Shown here: in pieces, positions 47,681-59,964 of the stretch
How positions within the stretch are numbered: the stretch's first letter is position 1
Layout: each line of letters begins with the position of its first letter
Notes under the pieces: generated by a model
Databases searched by the model: none
What the model was told of the DNA's origin: nothing
What the model saw: only the letters and a program-made list of their open reading frames with translations
Position numbers and translations under genes: made by a program
Assembly: GCA_025267735.1 (NCBI GenBank)
Contig: CM046294.1
Location: forward strand, 7,474,001 to 7,538,000
Length of the DNA: 64,000 nucleotides
From: Mactra quadrangularis
Lineage: Eukaryota; Mollusca; Bivalvia; Venerida; Mactridae
Direction: 5' to 3'

Positions 47681-48217
47681 ATTTGGTGAACTTCCACAGC
47701 ATGACACTTAGACTATATAATGCTATTATTTTTATAAGAATTTTTCTGAAAGAAAGCCACACATGGGAATAGAAACCATGCCCTCATTCAGAACTCCTCA
47801 GCCATTCGCTATGAATATCCTCCGACATATTTAGGCGCCATTTTGAAACTACAACTGTTGAAGTAAACAAATACACGATTGTTTAGGCGATGAGTGATGT
47901 TTCATTTTTAGTCTGTAAATTTGAAATTACACAGTTTAATGATATCACTGAACAATATTTGGTTCAATATATATCATGGAAATATGTTTTGACAAAGATC
48001 TGTGTGTATACTACAAGAACTATTTTGCATAACCGCTCCATAAACGTGCTTCACCTCCTGTAGGTAGTAAAATCCCAAGCCGCCAGGGTAGACCCCCCAC
48101 GAATCCTTCCGAAATAATTCATTCTTGAGGTGTTCCCAATGACCATGACCTCTCAATCAGTTGACGAGGGTTCTACAGACTGAGCTTTAAGTATAGTTCA
48201 TGTACCAGTGAAAATAC

Positions 48218-48467
48218 AGAAGCAGTGGTCCAGTGGTATGGCACAAGCTTAGTAATCAAGAAGTCCTGGGTTCGATCCCAGGGGATATTGCTAATTTCCT
48301 TGAGCAAGAAATTAACCTACAATAGTTCCACTCCACCCAGGTGTAAATGAGTACTGAGAGGGATTGCCTGCCTGAGGGTGATTTCAATGATAAGGAGTTA
48401 TCGTACAAGATTGTGAAGTTGGCTGAACATGTGTGTGGAAGCAGACATAAACCACACTTTAACTTTG
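48218..48467 (+). mobile_element. SINE-A, copy 3
   Basis: Head agcagtggtccagtggtatg, B box gggttcgatcccagg, body ccttgagcaagaaattaacc, tail accacactttaactttgac. Closely similar to 43541-43795. Confidence 0.85.
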
Positions 48468-50115
48468 ACTGACTGTTCAGATGAGATTTTAAAGACATAA
48501 CAAAATAACAAATAGAATAAAAAAACAAAAACTAAGGATTGTTGATATTGTTTATATTTTGGTTAAACATCATGTACAAAGTTTTCACTGTAAATAACCC
48601 CAGTACATTTAGAATCATGTATGTTATAAAAACAACAACTGCAAGAAGCTAGCTACATTTATAAACAAAAAACACTAGGTAAGTCAATATGGTATGATAT
48701 GGGTTTAAGAGCTGAACACTATAACAGAAGTTGGTTGTGTATGAATGGAAGACATAAATATACAATGTTATCAGAGAAAACCCATTGTCCAGTGAGAATT
48801 CAATTTTTTCTGAGTTAGATTAAGTAACTTTTTAAAAAAATGAACAATAAAAATGATTTAATCTGAATCATTTAAAGGCTTGAATAAACATTATTTAACA
48901 CTATATCTTTTTTTTGTTAACTTTCAGTAAAGTTTTTCACATTTAGCATACCGGTATTTTATGTATATCTACACATAAACATTTCTGTTGAGCAGTGCTT
49001 TGTTTTTAGCTTGGTCAACTGTGTGTATTAAATCAATGGACTTATACAAATATACAATCTTTCTTTATACTGGTGTAATTAAAATATAGGAAAAATAAGC
49101 TTTGTATATTATGAAATTTATGTGGCATAGTCCCTTTATTCTTTTAAGTTAGAGTTTTATTCCTTTTTATGATACAATAATTGAAAGTACTTCTTAACAA
49201 AGTACATATCAAATCTTAAGAACTATCAGTAATTCTAATAATTTTAATTACATTTCATCAGTATTATAAGAAGCCAGCCAATCTCTTTAAAATTAGATCT
49301 AATGAACCCTACCACTATAAGTTCTGGTTGTCTTATAATAAACTTTCTATTCTGTCGTATGATACACATAAATACAATCAGTCGGTTGTTCTCCATTACA
49401 CTGTTTATTTTTAACTATCAGGGAAAACATGTCAAGACCCTTTTTTAGGAGAAAATAGTGACAAAAAAATTGGGGGGGGGGGACTTTTTTCTTTGTTTTC
49501 AATACTTAAGATTATGTACTAACTGAGTAACATTTTTAAAGGAATATTTGGGTCTTAAAAATTTAAATTTCAAACTATTGAAGCAATATTTTTCTTTGCA
49601 ATTTCTCAATAATACTTTAGAAATTAGTGAAAATGAATAGTAGTACAAAACTTAAATGACAGGGGAATTTTACTTCAGGGAAGGTGGCACAATTTTTGGC
49701 CCCAAATGACCTACAAAACACTATACTGTTAGTGATACCCTGACAGATAGACATAAATCTGTAAAACTGACTTATAAAGCAGCTGGAGACTGACACACCC
49801 TATGTTAATCTAAGATAGGAAATTAACAAGCAACTTTTCTGTTCTGTGATAGTATGAACGTTCACATGAGAATAATAAGTATAACTCATAATGAAACCTT
49901 CAGATTTACTGTACAGAAAATATAGTGGGAGGGTTAAATAGACTGATTTTAATGAAATTGACAAACAATAAAAAAGCACCAATATGGAAGCATCCAAAAA
50001 CCAAGATTTATAAGTTTAACTCTAAATGCATTTATAAATGTTCTTTACTTATTTATAACTAAACATAGCTTCATTAAAACATTTTAAAAATTAATACACC
50101 ATTTTTATAAATCCA
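48468..50115. other. AT-rich stretch, partly 3' UTR of the minus-strand TPR gene
   Basis: No coding-like frame. A run of ten G occurs at 49471-49480. The part next to 50115 should be the 3' UTR of the TPR gene read on the minus strand; no specific polyadenylation signal could be assigned. Confidence 0.4.
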
Positions 50116-53100
50116 TTACATCCCGTTAAGCTTTCTCATACGTATAAGCCTAGGATTGATGCCCAGTTTCATTGATCTCATAGCCATGGCTCTGTTAAAA
50201 TGTCGCTGAGGTTTACCATCTGTCGTCTCTTCATAACTGGCCTCCATTGACGTTATCACACCAAACACAACACCCATTATAAGAAATAGTATAATAAACA
50301 ATGTATACTGTGTCATGGACGGGTTTGGTGCCCCTTCCATGTCTCTAAGATGGGCCTCAGCTCGTTGAAAGCCGGGGTTCAATCTCAATGCTTGTTGAAG
50401 ATGTAGACTAGCTTCGGAATAGTGTCCATATGCCTTTAATATTTCACCCAGAGTAAAATGTTGATGCCATGTGTTGTCTTCATTAGTTTGCATTGCAAGT
50501 GATCTTCTAGTTAGAAATATAGCATCATCAAGATATTCTAGATTAAACAAGATTCTAGCTAGATACAGTAATATATCTGGACTGTTAGGTGAGAGAGCTA
50601 ATGCTTTACGAAAACATTCTATAGAAAGTTGTGTATTTCCTCGTATTCTCCAATAATTACCAATCTGACTGTATATATATGATGACTTTGGTGTCTGAAA
50701 TAGAGATTATATAAAAATCAATTTATAAGTTAGGTGTACAATGTAAGCTGGATCATTTTAGGCAGTCATTTTGCTAGATTCTCAATTTTTTCTATTCGAG
50801 AAATTGCATTGAAAAAGTATGAATAAGAGAAAACACAGATTTGTTTAAAGGTTTTAAAGTAATGATAGCATGACTGACAATCTTATAGTAACTAGATCCA
50901 GATCTCTGATCAGGCCTACGTCCTTACAATGTTTATTTCAAAATCATGTTCATTATTCCATAAAATTTCCAGCCACAGTTCTAGTGCAGTGATTAACTCC
51001 CTCAACTCTTGATCTGGCAAACATGTATTCGGTTCCTGATAGTGACAGGTCATACTTATGCATATTTTTTTCTAATATACTAAATATAGTTGATTTTTCT
51101 ACATAGTGACAGAAGATGCCAGCATATTGTTGGGAGTACTACTGTACTTGTATAAGATTTTTTTAGCAAGCTGATTAGTTAATTGAGTCAGCTGGCCTGC
51201 AATAAGAAATCAAAATGGAAGTGAATAAAAATATTATAAACAGGGTGTTATTTCTTATTTTTTTCTGCACCAGATATGCATATTAAACAACAAAGTGAAC
51301 AAACTATGCAAATGATTTGCAAAACTGCATTCATGTAGAAGAATGGACATACATTTCTTGCAGAGCTTGCCATCAAAGGTCACCCTATTGCCCCTGACCT
51401 ATGATTGGGTTAGGGCAATTTGTTACAGCTACTGAACATTAGCTTTGTACTTTAAAAATCAATATCATGCCCTGCTTTGTTTTCTACAAGTGAGCATCCA
51501 AAAGACTCCAAAAAAGTACCTGTTTTTTCAGCTTCTTCAATTTTATTTCTAGTTCATTCATATCAACTTCTGAATTTCTAGCACCTTTTTTACGGAACAT
51601 GATTGCTACTTCAGGTTCTGGTATATGAGGATGTTCACTTCTATTTGTTATACCACGTAGATGATCGTACTGTGTATGGTTTACTGGTTTACCACAAGTT
51701 AATAATTTTTTAGTTGATGATTTGTTCTGTTTTGGTTCAATTATCTCTTCTTTCAACTCAGAATTACTGTAAAAATAAATAGTAAAACATTTTACCAGAC
51801 AGATTACTTTAAAATTCACATACACTGGTATAAAATTCAGCATTTTTATAACGTGATAATTCGGGCAATGACGTTACGTCATCATGTGTTTTTTCCCCCT
51901 CTGCTGTTTTTACCTGAGGAAGCCTTGAATGGCGAAACGTTGTTAATAAACAATAAGAAAAATATATTAGCTATGTGTTGGTAGTGTTTTTAAATTCAAT
52001 ATACACATACACTAGTATAGGCATTTTGGTAAAAATATTGTCAAACTATAATTGAAAGCTCATTTAAACAAAGTATATATAACACTTTCAAGACAACAAC
52101 CTTATATGGCTGTGAAGTAAACATTAGTTTATCCATATCCAAAATGGTCAGTGATAGTTGGGTCACAACTGTTATTATGTTTCTTTTCAATAATAATGAA
52201 TATATTCATGTTTTCTAAATTCTAATGTTTGAAAGTTAAAACAAATCCATTTTATAAAAACTTCCAAAACTCTAGCCTCGCCTCTTTGGTAGTCTAGAGT
52301 TAAGGCACACTATTAACTCTAAACTCCAAGGCTAGAGTTACAGTACGGTAACTTTGTCACAGTACTTACAAGTCTTTTCATAGGATAAGTTAGCGGCCGG
52401 ATAGCTCAGTCAGGAAAGCACTTTCCTTGTAAGCCAGAGGTCCTGGGTTCGAATCCCGGTCAGGCTGCATATTTTTTTACCCTGTGACATAACCACAGCC
52501 TTTAAACAAACCAAATTCCAAAACAAGTAAAATATTAAACAAGAATGAAAGAATATGCTGGAAACTGTTTAGCGGACCCCGGAAGTAAATATAGATATGC
52601 GTGTGCACTACACTGTTACTATGAGCAGGTGCACAGTGATTTTGTGCGTTAAAAGGTAAATCACTAAATGCCACTTTTTGTTGTTATGCTGCCTCCCCCA
52701 CACCACCACTGAAATATAAAAATGATTAACCAAAAACGGAATGACTAAGAGTTATTAAAAAATTATTTATTTAAGAATCAAAGAAACAAAATGGCGTTTA
52801 AAATTGTAAACAATGTTTTGCATAGCAATATTTGAGCATGCATAATAGCTCTGGAATGTGGTTAACATCCAGGGTCCGCTAAACTGGATTATATCTGAAT
52901 ATCAATATGCTCCGAGTCTTAGATTAAAAGCCTTCAAGTCTCAAGGCGTCCAGCCGAAGAATACAAACCTGGCTTTTTGTTGTATTTCTTTACAATCCGT
53001 ACATTCATTTCCATTGTCAACAAGCCATTGGCCATTTTCTAACTTTTTATTAGTTAAAATCCTAAATAAGGAATCATCTACAGGGTCATACGTTCCCGCC

Positions 53101-53252
53101 GTTTTCTCTTCCTCGGTTTGCACGACTTTTCCTTCTTCCACACTCAATTTCCAGTGATCAGCCCCCACTGAACTTCGCGAGTTACTATTCACAATATGAA
53201 CTGATATAATGTACATAGCCATGTACGACATGCTTGGCAGGTCGTAGGTCAT
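50116..53252 (-). CDS. TTC17-like TPR protein with C-terminal membrane segment (369 aa)
   Basis: Three minus-strand exons: 53252-52969, 51766-51520 and 50694-50116 (stop TAA). Borders are GT-AG and phases agree (1110 nt). The N terminus, MSYMAMYIISVHIV within residues 8-21, looks like a signal peptide, followed by GADHWKLSVEEGKV. The HW...G.V order and the CGKP...YDHLRGI segment (exon 2) recall the N terminus of TTC17. Residues ~178-300 hold about three TPR motifs (for example SIECFRKALALSPN and EASLHLQQALRLNPGF). QYTLFIILFLIMGVVFGV at about 306 is a single transmembrane helix, followed by a basic tail. TTC17 in vertebrates exceeds 1,100 residues and differs beyond the first TPR block, so this is a short TTC17-like protein rather than an assigned orthologue. 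Start choice between Met1 and Met8 is open. Confidence 0.75.
52269..52339. mobile_element. Short hairpin element
   Basis: The left arm aactctagcc...tctagagttaa and right arm ttaactctaaactccaaggc are inverted repeats around a small loop. Likely a MITE of about 70 bp in intron 2 of the TPR gene. Confidence 0.5.
52395..52467 (+). tRNA. tRNA-Thr(TGT)-like gene or pseudogene
   Basis: A 73-nt cloverleaf-like unit: acceptor arms ggccgga and tcaggct (one mismatch, one wobble), A box tagctcagtcagg, anticodon loop cttgtaa reading TGT, B box gggttcgaatccc, and a Pol III terminator run of seven T at 52472-52478. The anticodon stem has two mismatches and the D stem one, so it may be a decayed copy or a SINE head. 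It lies in intron 1 of the TPR gene, antisense to it. Confidence 0.45.
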
Positions 53253-54999
53253 GTTTAACGTTTACAAATGCCTCTACAGAGGCCAAAAACACAAGTTTAC
53301 TTTATTTTGACAGATGGAATTATTTTGATGGCGAAGTATCAACTTCCGGTTTAATTTTCTACGTTACCTTGCAGTCAAAATATTTAATATGCGGCTCCAT
53401 AAGCGTATCGTAGTTACTTCCCCTTACATGCAACAGAGACAACCAGCAATGCATTTTATCTTGAAAATGATTAAAAAACTTAAATATATTTGGTTTTTAT
53501 TGCAAGACAGTTTATCACGTTCAACATATTTATCGATAACCCGTTAAGTAATTAAAAGCACTTAGTTGTTATTGCTTTAATCACTTAAAATTAACAAAAC
53601 TTTGAGAAACATAATTTCCATTATCTAAAACTTTCTATTGTTAAACAAAACAATAGTTATACTGAAAATGAAGCACCCAGACACATTTGACATTTTTTGG
53701 GGCTCATTTCAAACGTATTATCGTGTTCAACTCTTTTGTTATAACCCATTTTGTAACTGATTATTACAATTCGGGGTTTAATTACAAAAAACGGATTGTA
53801 ACAAAGCTGCAGAAAAAAATGTTTGCTGGTTTTAAAAAAATCTAGCAAATCATTAACTTTTTATTTTCTATGATTAAATATTTTTCTGTTATATACTTTT
53901 CTAACTACGCACTTACATGTATTTTGCGGGGTTATATTTCTATCATGCACTGCTATCTTCGACAGGACATCTTCGCCATCATTGATTTATAGCGTCGGGT
54001 TTTAATATGAATTGTTTTTCGAACGTATCTGACTACATATGTATAGTTTCGTATGTTTTCTACAGGTCGGTAGCAATTGCTAGGCAAAAAACAAAACCCA
54101 TGAAATGCACATGCTTCATGGACTTAGCAAACTACATGTTTCACAATCAATTTTACACTCCACTTCTGTAACCCGGATTGGTATTTGGTGACAGTCCTGA
54201 ACTAGTATGGGAAAACCCCTTGTATTTTATTATTGCAGATTTCTTCGTCCTTTTAGAATGCTTTTTTTGCCTTTTAGAGCCAAGTCAAGTCAAGTCAGGT
54301 CAAAATATTTTATTGGCATAAACAATGACAAAAATGATTATTAGACATACAAAATAATAATAAAAGTAACTAACATAATAAAATAACAAAATTTTGTATA
54401 CATAAGTAATGTACGTATAAAAAATACATGTATTTTCTTTAGTTCATGGATGAATTGTTAAGAGTTTATATATATTATCATGTTTATATGAATCTATCTA
54501 TTAACAATGAAAAGTCATATACAGTTGAACTAACTTTCTGCATGTCTGTAAATCAGGACGCCTTTACAAGAATGTAAATAATTATTAATCAGAATATGTT
54601 GAGAATTCGGAAATGTTGCAAACTTACCCCTTTTTATATGATTTCTTTCAATTGTTTAACAAATGTAGATTTACATATGGTCATAACACCAATATTTTCC
54701 ATCCAAAATCTTAACTAGAAATATGTTTGATTTTAAATCAAACGTAAAATTTCCTATTGGAAAATCCCTCTCCCATGGAAGAATTCTCCCATATCCAAAA
54801 ATGGATTATTAGACTTTTTGAATATTTTCCCCACAGTATTGCTTGGAACATTATTATGATTCCAAGTACTATTAATGCAATTAAAAGTGGGAGAATGCTC
54901 CCATGGTAAAAAATTAGAAGTACCATGGCAAAATTTCCTGATTCGCAAACGTATCTTGGACCGAATCTTTGTTACACACTATGGCTGTTAGATCTTTAG
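53253..54999. other. Intergenic region between two minus-strand genes
   Basis: The promoter of the TPR gene should lie just above 53253. caagtcaagtcaagtcaggt at 54283-54302 followed by attttattggcat resembles the repeat-tailed 3' end of a non-LTR element on the minus strand, but no ORF supports it. 54776-54906 has imperfect inverted ends (ccatggaagaattctccca and tgggagaatgctcccatgg). Confidence 0.4.
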
Positions 55000-55062
55000 G
55001 AGCTACGTCGGCGATCTTCTACGCAGATAGATCGTAGAAGGTCGCTGAGGTTGTTCCGAATG
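55000..55062. mobile_element. Minimal hairpin copy of the CCATTCGGAACTACCTCGG family
   Basis: The left side cgtcggcgatcttctacg and right side cgtagaaggtcgctgagg plus ttgttccgaatg are the two terminal repeats of the family at 18282-18657 with almost no interior. Confidence 0.65.
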
Positions 55063-55181
55063 CTGGTAGATATACAATACTCCACTTTCATTCCAGAATA
55101 AAATCGTCGTTCAGCGACAGATGTGTAATCAAACTAATCCAATTTTTACGCCGTTTTGCAAGTCCTACCAATTGAAACCAG

Positions 55182-58100
55182 TTAGTTTTCACCACGAACT
55201 TGTGCCAAAGCTGTAAGATATTTGGTATCATCTCTGTTCCTGTTGCGTCGTAATCCGGTCGCAGGACGTGTCGGCTTATCGTCAGCTGGTACTAGCATGG
55301 TACTTTCGTCATCTCCCCCGTTAGCTTTTAATGGGACTACTTTATTGGTGGAGACAACTTTCATTTCCCGCTTTTCGGTCGGCTTTTGATTCTGTGTTTG
55401 CGGTTCTAACATCACTGGCATTTCTACATTCAATGGAATTTCAGGAATTTCTTGAAGATCGTGATTCACCTTGACAACAGTCTTCCTTGGAGATTTTGGA
55501 GGAGACGCTTTGTTGGATTCTGGGATATCGACCTCTTTCGTCATTTCCGGCGAGCTTTGCTTAGCCTTCACTTCCGGTTGTTTTGGAGATTTTGGCGGGG
55601 GAACCCGAAGAAGTGGTTCATCTTCGACTGTTTCCGGTGAGTTACGAATACTCTCTGTCGCGTGAGAGTTTGAATCCATCATGACGTTAGAAGCGCTTAC
55701 AATGGACTCGGCTGGTTCAGGAAGTTTTGCCACATTTTCAGTGGTCAAAGTTTTTTTTTGCTCTGGATAGTCGTCCATAATTTCTGTCTTTTCAGTCAAA
55801 ATAGCCAATGGGCTGCTTCGTTGCTGAATATCACTTATGAGTAAATAGTTACAAATATTGACTTCTCGTCTTTGATTGGACGGCACATTGCCACGTACAT
55901 TTCTTGTGTACATTTTGAGAGTATATTCACCGAAAGGTGGCGCTTCAATGAAGAAAGTTATTATGTTGTGATCCACTTCAAACTTATCACTAATGGCGTT
56001 CATTGAGAAGTCGTTGTCGTAGGTGGACGCCATCTTGAAAAAGAATTTCATATTCTGTGCCATCTGAGTATCTACAATTTTAAACCTAAGTTTAGTTAGT
56101 ACGTTCTTAGCGACTATTACACCACTAGTGTAGTTGAATGGAGCTAAGCCGATTTTCAAGATTTCATTTCCAGGACCCCATCCAATAGGGTCCATTTTAG
56201 GGAAACCCTTATCTGCTGGTTCTTCCACTAGTACTTTGTACACAGCTATCCAATCGTATTCTTTATACGGCGCATCCTTTGTCAGCTGTTTTCCGACGAT
56301 TTCCATACGGTAGATTCCGCGTTCCGGAAATCGGACTTTAAACGATACCGAACTGTCCGTGACCCTGTGTATGAAAATTGGAACGCTCGAATTCGAACCA
56401 TTGGTGAGATAACGTTTTGTATCCGGTCTGTCGAAATGAGAGATATAACAATTAAACTTTTGTTCATGGCTTTGTTTAGGTTGTATTCCAAACAAGACGT
56501 CACACTCGCCATCTTGGGCGTGTATTTCACACAACGGATGTGACAGAACTTGCATTCCAAGTTCGAAGAATCGATTCTTTAGATAGGCAGCTTCCTCAAA
56601 CGTCTCTATAGGTCGAGGTGAATCTAACAATTGCCATCGAGGACTCTCTGAGAAATGAGTAACCATGAGATCCTTTGGATCAGTAAGAAAGAAGCGTTCA
56701 TCACATGAAAAGCGCCCTCTACCGTCGCCTTGGTCTTTGACGTCACAAACGCCCCACAATGCATCAATTAATCTCCATTCTCCATCGACACAAACAGCAT
56801 TCCATTCACCGTAATGTTTAGACATATCAACATGGTCTCCTATCTGGTAGTGAACGCCTTTTACTGCTCCATGTATTATTACACAGTACAAGCCAGCATA
56901 TCTGAAAATAGCCAAGTACAAATTTTGTAAAATAATTTTGTTGCGGATTTCAATCCCTGGTTCCAGAGTTCCTAAAATTGTAAAATGAGCCGTACTTATA
57001 TAATATTCATGCAACAGATTTTAGGCAATTTATGGACAGTTATTATTGATGATTATTTTTTTTAATTTTGCAATGCTTTGTTGATTGATAATGTGTTCTG
57101 AGCATGCAAGTTACGTATCCCAATAGAGCATGCCGAGTACATACATTTACCTCCAAAAGACATACTGTTACGTGAAGGTAGCAGTTTGAACAGTAAAGGT
57201 ACCACTGCCATTACTTCTGCGACTGCTAAATTCAGATACATCAGAAATTTAGAATTGCTATATATTTGTCAGAAATCAAGAATTACATTCTAAATGTATT
57301 TTGATTAGATGGACAAGTCCAGCAATCAGTTTCGTATTGAACATTTCCTGGACTCTTACATCAACGTGGGGCGAGTTTTCATAAGCAAATCGCTTACTAG
57401 TGCTTTTTGTCCTGGTACCATTTTTACACCAAAAGGAATACGCATGTGATATCAATTAGGGCACCAGGGAGACAAAGCGCTAGGTAGCATTATGTTTAGG
57501 AAACTCGCCCCAGTAACCACTTTCTTTGTTCAAGAGGGACCACAAAACCTTCTCTCTATATCCGGAGGAACATCGAAATAAATGTGGAGACAAAACTTGC
57601 TATACGTACCTGCATAATGTACTAAATGTTTGAGTATATCGTTGTTTCTTATGTCGTAACATCCATAAATGATGTAATGCTGAGGTCTTAATCTTCGGTT
57701 CCTTTTCTAGTACTTGCATTCTGTGGATAGGTTGATTTGTTAACCAACGAAATAAGACACGAACCTGTCGATTGAGGAATACATATAATCATAATTATTA
57801 TTAATTTCATTCACATATCAGCTGTGCATAAATTAACCCCACTGATTTAAACACACAATACTGTAGTTCTGTGCGCACGATCGATTTAAATCAGAGGGGT
57901 TATTATTTGCGCCACTGAAAGTTGAATAAAATTTATAAGTATCATAATTGTCATATTTTAATTCCTATGTACACATATATTCACCTATATACATGTTTAT
58001 AAAGTAACTGATTGAATTGATTGAAGTTGGTTCTCATGGTGAGTTTTCGCACTTTTTCGGTAAGCTCAGCCGGTAGCGCATCGGACTATGTATTTAGGGG

Positions 58101-58332
58101 TAATGACTTCGAATACCAGTTGGGTACTACATAAATTCGTGTAGTTTGGCCGTGAAATACATTTTACGGATATTCTTTCTCTTACTATTGTATCAACTAG
58201 GACATTTATCATAGTTCGAGCACATGAGACTACAGCAAGTAAATATGTTACCTTAGATATGTCATCATCATAACCTTCTATAAGATAGTCTACTAATGCT
58301 TCTATTGGTTTATTTAACACTGTTAGTGGAAC
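55182..58332 (-). CDS. Kyphoscoliosis-peptidase (hillarin)-like protein, catalytic residues lost; 5' end not found
   Basis: Three minus-strand exons with agreeing phases: 58332-58252, 57764-57610 and 56901-55182 (stop at 55182-55184), giving 651 residues. No start exon was recognised upstream, so the N terminus is missing. Numbering from the first visible codon, residues ~1-130 form the transglutaminase-like domain (DDISKVRVLFRWLT, then LCRYAGLYCVIIHG and DGEWRLIDALWG). In the family the catalytic Cys lies in a CxGY-type motif and the His in HAWN. Here these positions are Lys67 (KKQRY) and Gly110 (YGEWN), while Asp125 (LIDALWG) is kept. Residues ~290-430 resemble the C-terminal KY repeats. 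The last ~200 residues are Pro/Ser/Lys/Glu-rich, probably disordered, with PPKSP repeats. It probably acts as a structural or binding protein. Confidence 0.85.
57368..57511. mobile_element. MITE, CGAGTTTCCTAA family, copy 2
   Basis: The ends ggggcgagttttcataagca and taggaaactcgcccc are inverted repeats, and the interior catgtgatatcaattagg matches 22311-22461. It lies in the second visible intron of the kyphoscoliosis-peptidase-like gene. Confidence 0.75.
58060..58130 (+). mobile_element. tRNA-like fragment (SINE head)
   Basis: A-box-like taagctcagccggtagcgc and B-box-like gacttcgaatacc at tRNA spacing. The body does not clearly match the other SINE families here. It lies in the first visible intron of the kyphoscoliosis-peptidase-like gene, opposite strand. 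Confidence 0.45.
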
Positions 58333-58542
58333 CTGGAATAATAAAGTATTTATAATTATAATTTTACTAATTAGTTTTAGCTTGATTTTGATACAAGTTC
58401 TTAGTTTAATCACCCTCGAATCCACTATCTGGTCAACCAGTACTGAGCTAGAGGGATCAGTATGCTCAAGGATACAACAAGGTAGGATTTGGCTGTGTTT
58501 TGAACCAGCGTGGTGTTGGCCATCTAATGATTATTAGTCCAG

Positions 58543-59514
58543 TCGTATCCCCTCGATTGCACTTGCTTGTAAAGTACAATGTCGTACCCCCTCGACTACA
58601 CTTGCTTGTAAAGTACAATGTCGTATCCCTTCGACTACACTTGCTTGTAAAGTACAATGTCGTATCCCCTCGGCTAAACTTGCTTGTAAAGAACAATGTC
58701 GTATCCCCTGGACTACACTTGCTTGTAAAGTACAATGTTGTATTTCCTCGACTACACTTGCTTGTAAAGTACAATGTCGTATCCCCTCGACTACACTTGC
58801 TTGTAAAGTACAATGTCGTATCCCCTCGACTACACTTGCTTGTAAAGTACAATGTCGTATCCCCTCGACTACACTTGCTTGTAAAGTACAATGTCGTATC
58901 CCCTCGACTACACTCGCTTGTAAAGTACAATGTCGTATCCCCTCGACTTCATTTGCTTGTTAAGTACAATGTCGTATCCCCTCGAATACACTTGCTTGTA
59001 AAGTACAATGTCGTATCCCCTCGACTACACTCGCTTGTAAAGTACAATGTCGTATCCCCTCGACTACACTTGCTTGTTAAGTACAATGGCGTATCTCCTC
59101 GACTACACTTGCTTGTAAAGTACAATGTCGTATCCCCTCGACTACACTTGCTTGTAAAGTACAATGTCGTATCCACTCGGCTGCACTTGCGTGTAAAGAA
59201 CAATGTCGTATCCCCTCGACTACACTTGCTTGTAAAGTACAATGACGTATCCCCTCGACTTCATTTGCTTGTTAAGTACAAGGTCGTATCCCCTCGACTA
59301 CACTTGCGTGTAAAGTACAATGTCGTATCCCCTCGACTACACTTGCTTGTAAAGTACAATGTCGTATCCCATCGGCTACACTTGCGTGTAAAGTACAATG
59401 TCGTATCCCCTCGACTACACTTGCTTGTAAAGTACAATGACGTATCCCCTCGACTTCATTTGCATGTTAAGTACAATGACGTATCCAATCGACTACACTT
59501 GCTTGTTTAGTACA
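58543..59514 (+). repeat. 39-bp minisatellite, about 25 units
   Basis: Tandem units of 39 bp built from tcgtatcccctcgactacac and ttgcttgtaaagtacaatg. Because 39 is a multiple of 3 and the unit lacks stops in some frames, long repeat-only reading frames appear on both strands (58500-59510 plus; 58466-58930 minus). Unit variants such as cttcatttgcttgttaag recur at regular distance, suggesting higher-order duplication of blocks. Confidence 0.95.
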
Positions 59515-59876
59515 TATATAAGAATATAGCATATTTGTATGTTAGTACCAATTAAGGGCCCCTCTCCAAATGCATGGTCTTTTTTCGGTAGGCACTGATT
59601 CTTTGGTGGTTGGTCGTTGACGCAAGTTCATACATGTATAACTTAACATTCCGCAAAACTTTAAGTATTTTGATATACAATTGCCCCAAATTGTTCTTGG
59701 AGTTATGAAAATATGAAGGAGCGTCTGTTTAAAATCAGTACCCATGGTTGAGGTCAATGATCACAGAGATGTCCCTCTGATGAAAGGTCGTCGGATTGAC
59801 TCCGACGTTGACATTGTAAAAAAATTAGGCAGCTGTGTTGAACCTCATTTTTCACAACCCGTGTTTTTCACAACGT

Positions 59877-59964
59877 GTGAAAAACGCGTACGCAATTTTC
59901 ACAAGTTGTGAAAAACACGTTAGTAACTTTCACAAGTTGTGAAAATTGCGTACGCGTTTTTCAC
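59877..59964. repeat. Perfect 28-bp inverted repeat with nested TTCACAA palindromes
   Basis: 59877-59904 (starting gtgaaaaacgcgtacgcaat) is exactly repeated in reverse complement at 59937-59964. Within and between the arms tttcacaagttgtgaaa, itself a palindrome, occurs twice, and further ttcacaa / ttgtgaa copies continue from 59850 to 60031. It may be a foldback element. Confidence 0.85.

Noticed and set aside
58500..59510. 336-residue plus-strand reading frame
   Set aside because: It is entirely the 39-bp minisatellite; an equally long type of frame exists on the other strand and no splice or start context supports a gene.
59773..59815. Sequence ctgatgaaaggtcgtcgg with a short hairpin, considered as a hammerhead ribozyme core
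   Set aside because: The conserved GAAA after the hairpin and the third helix are missing.
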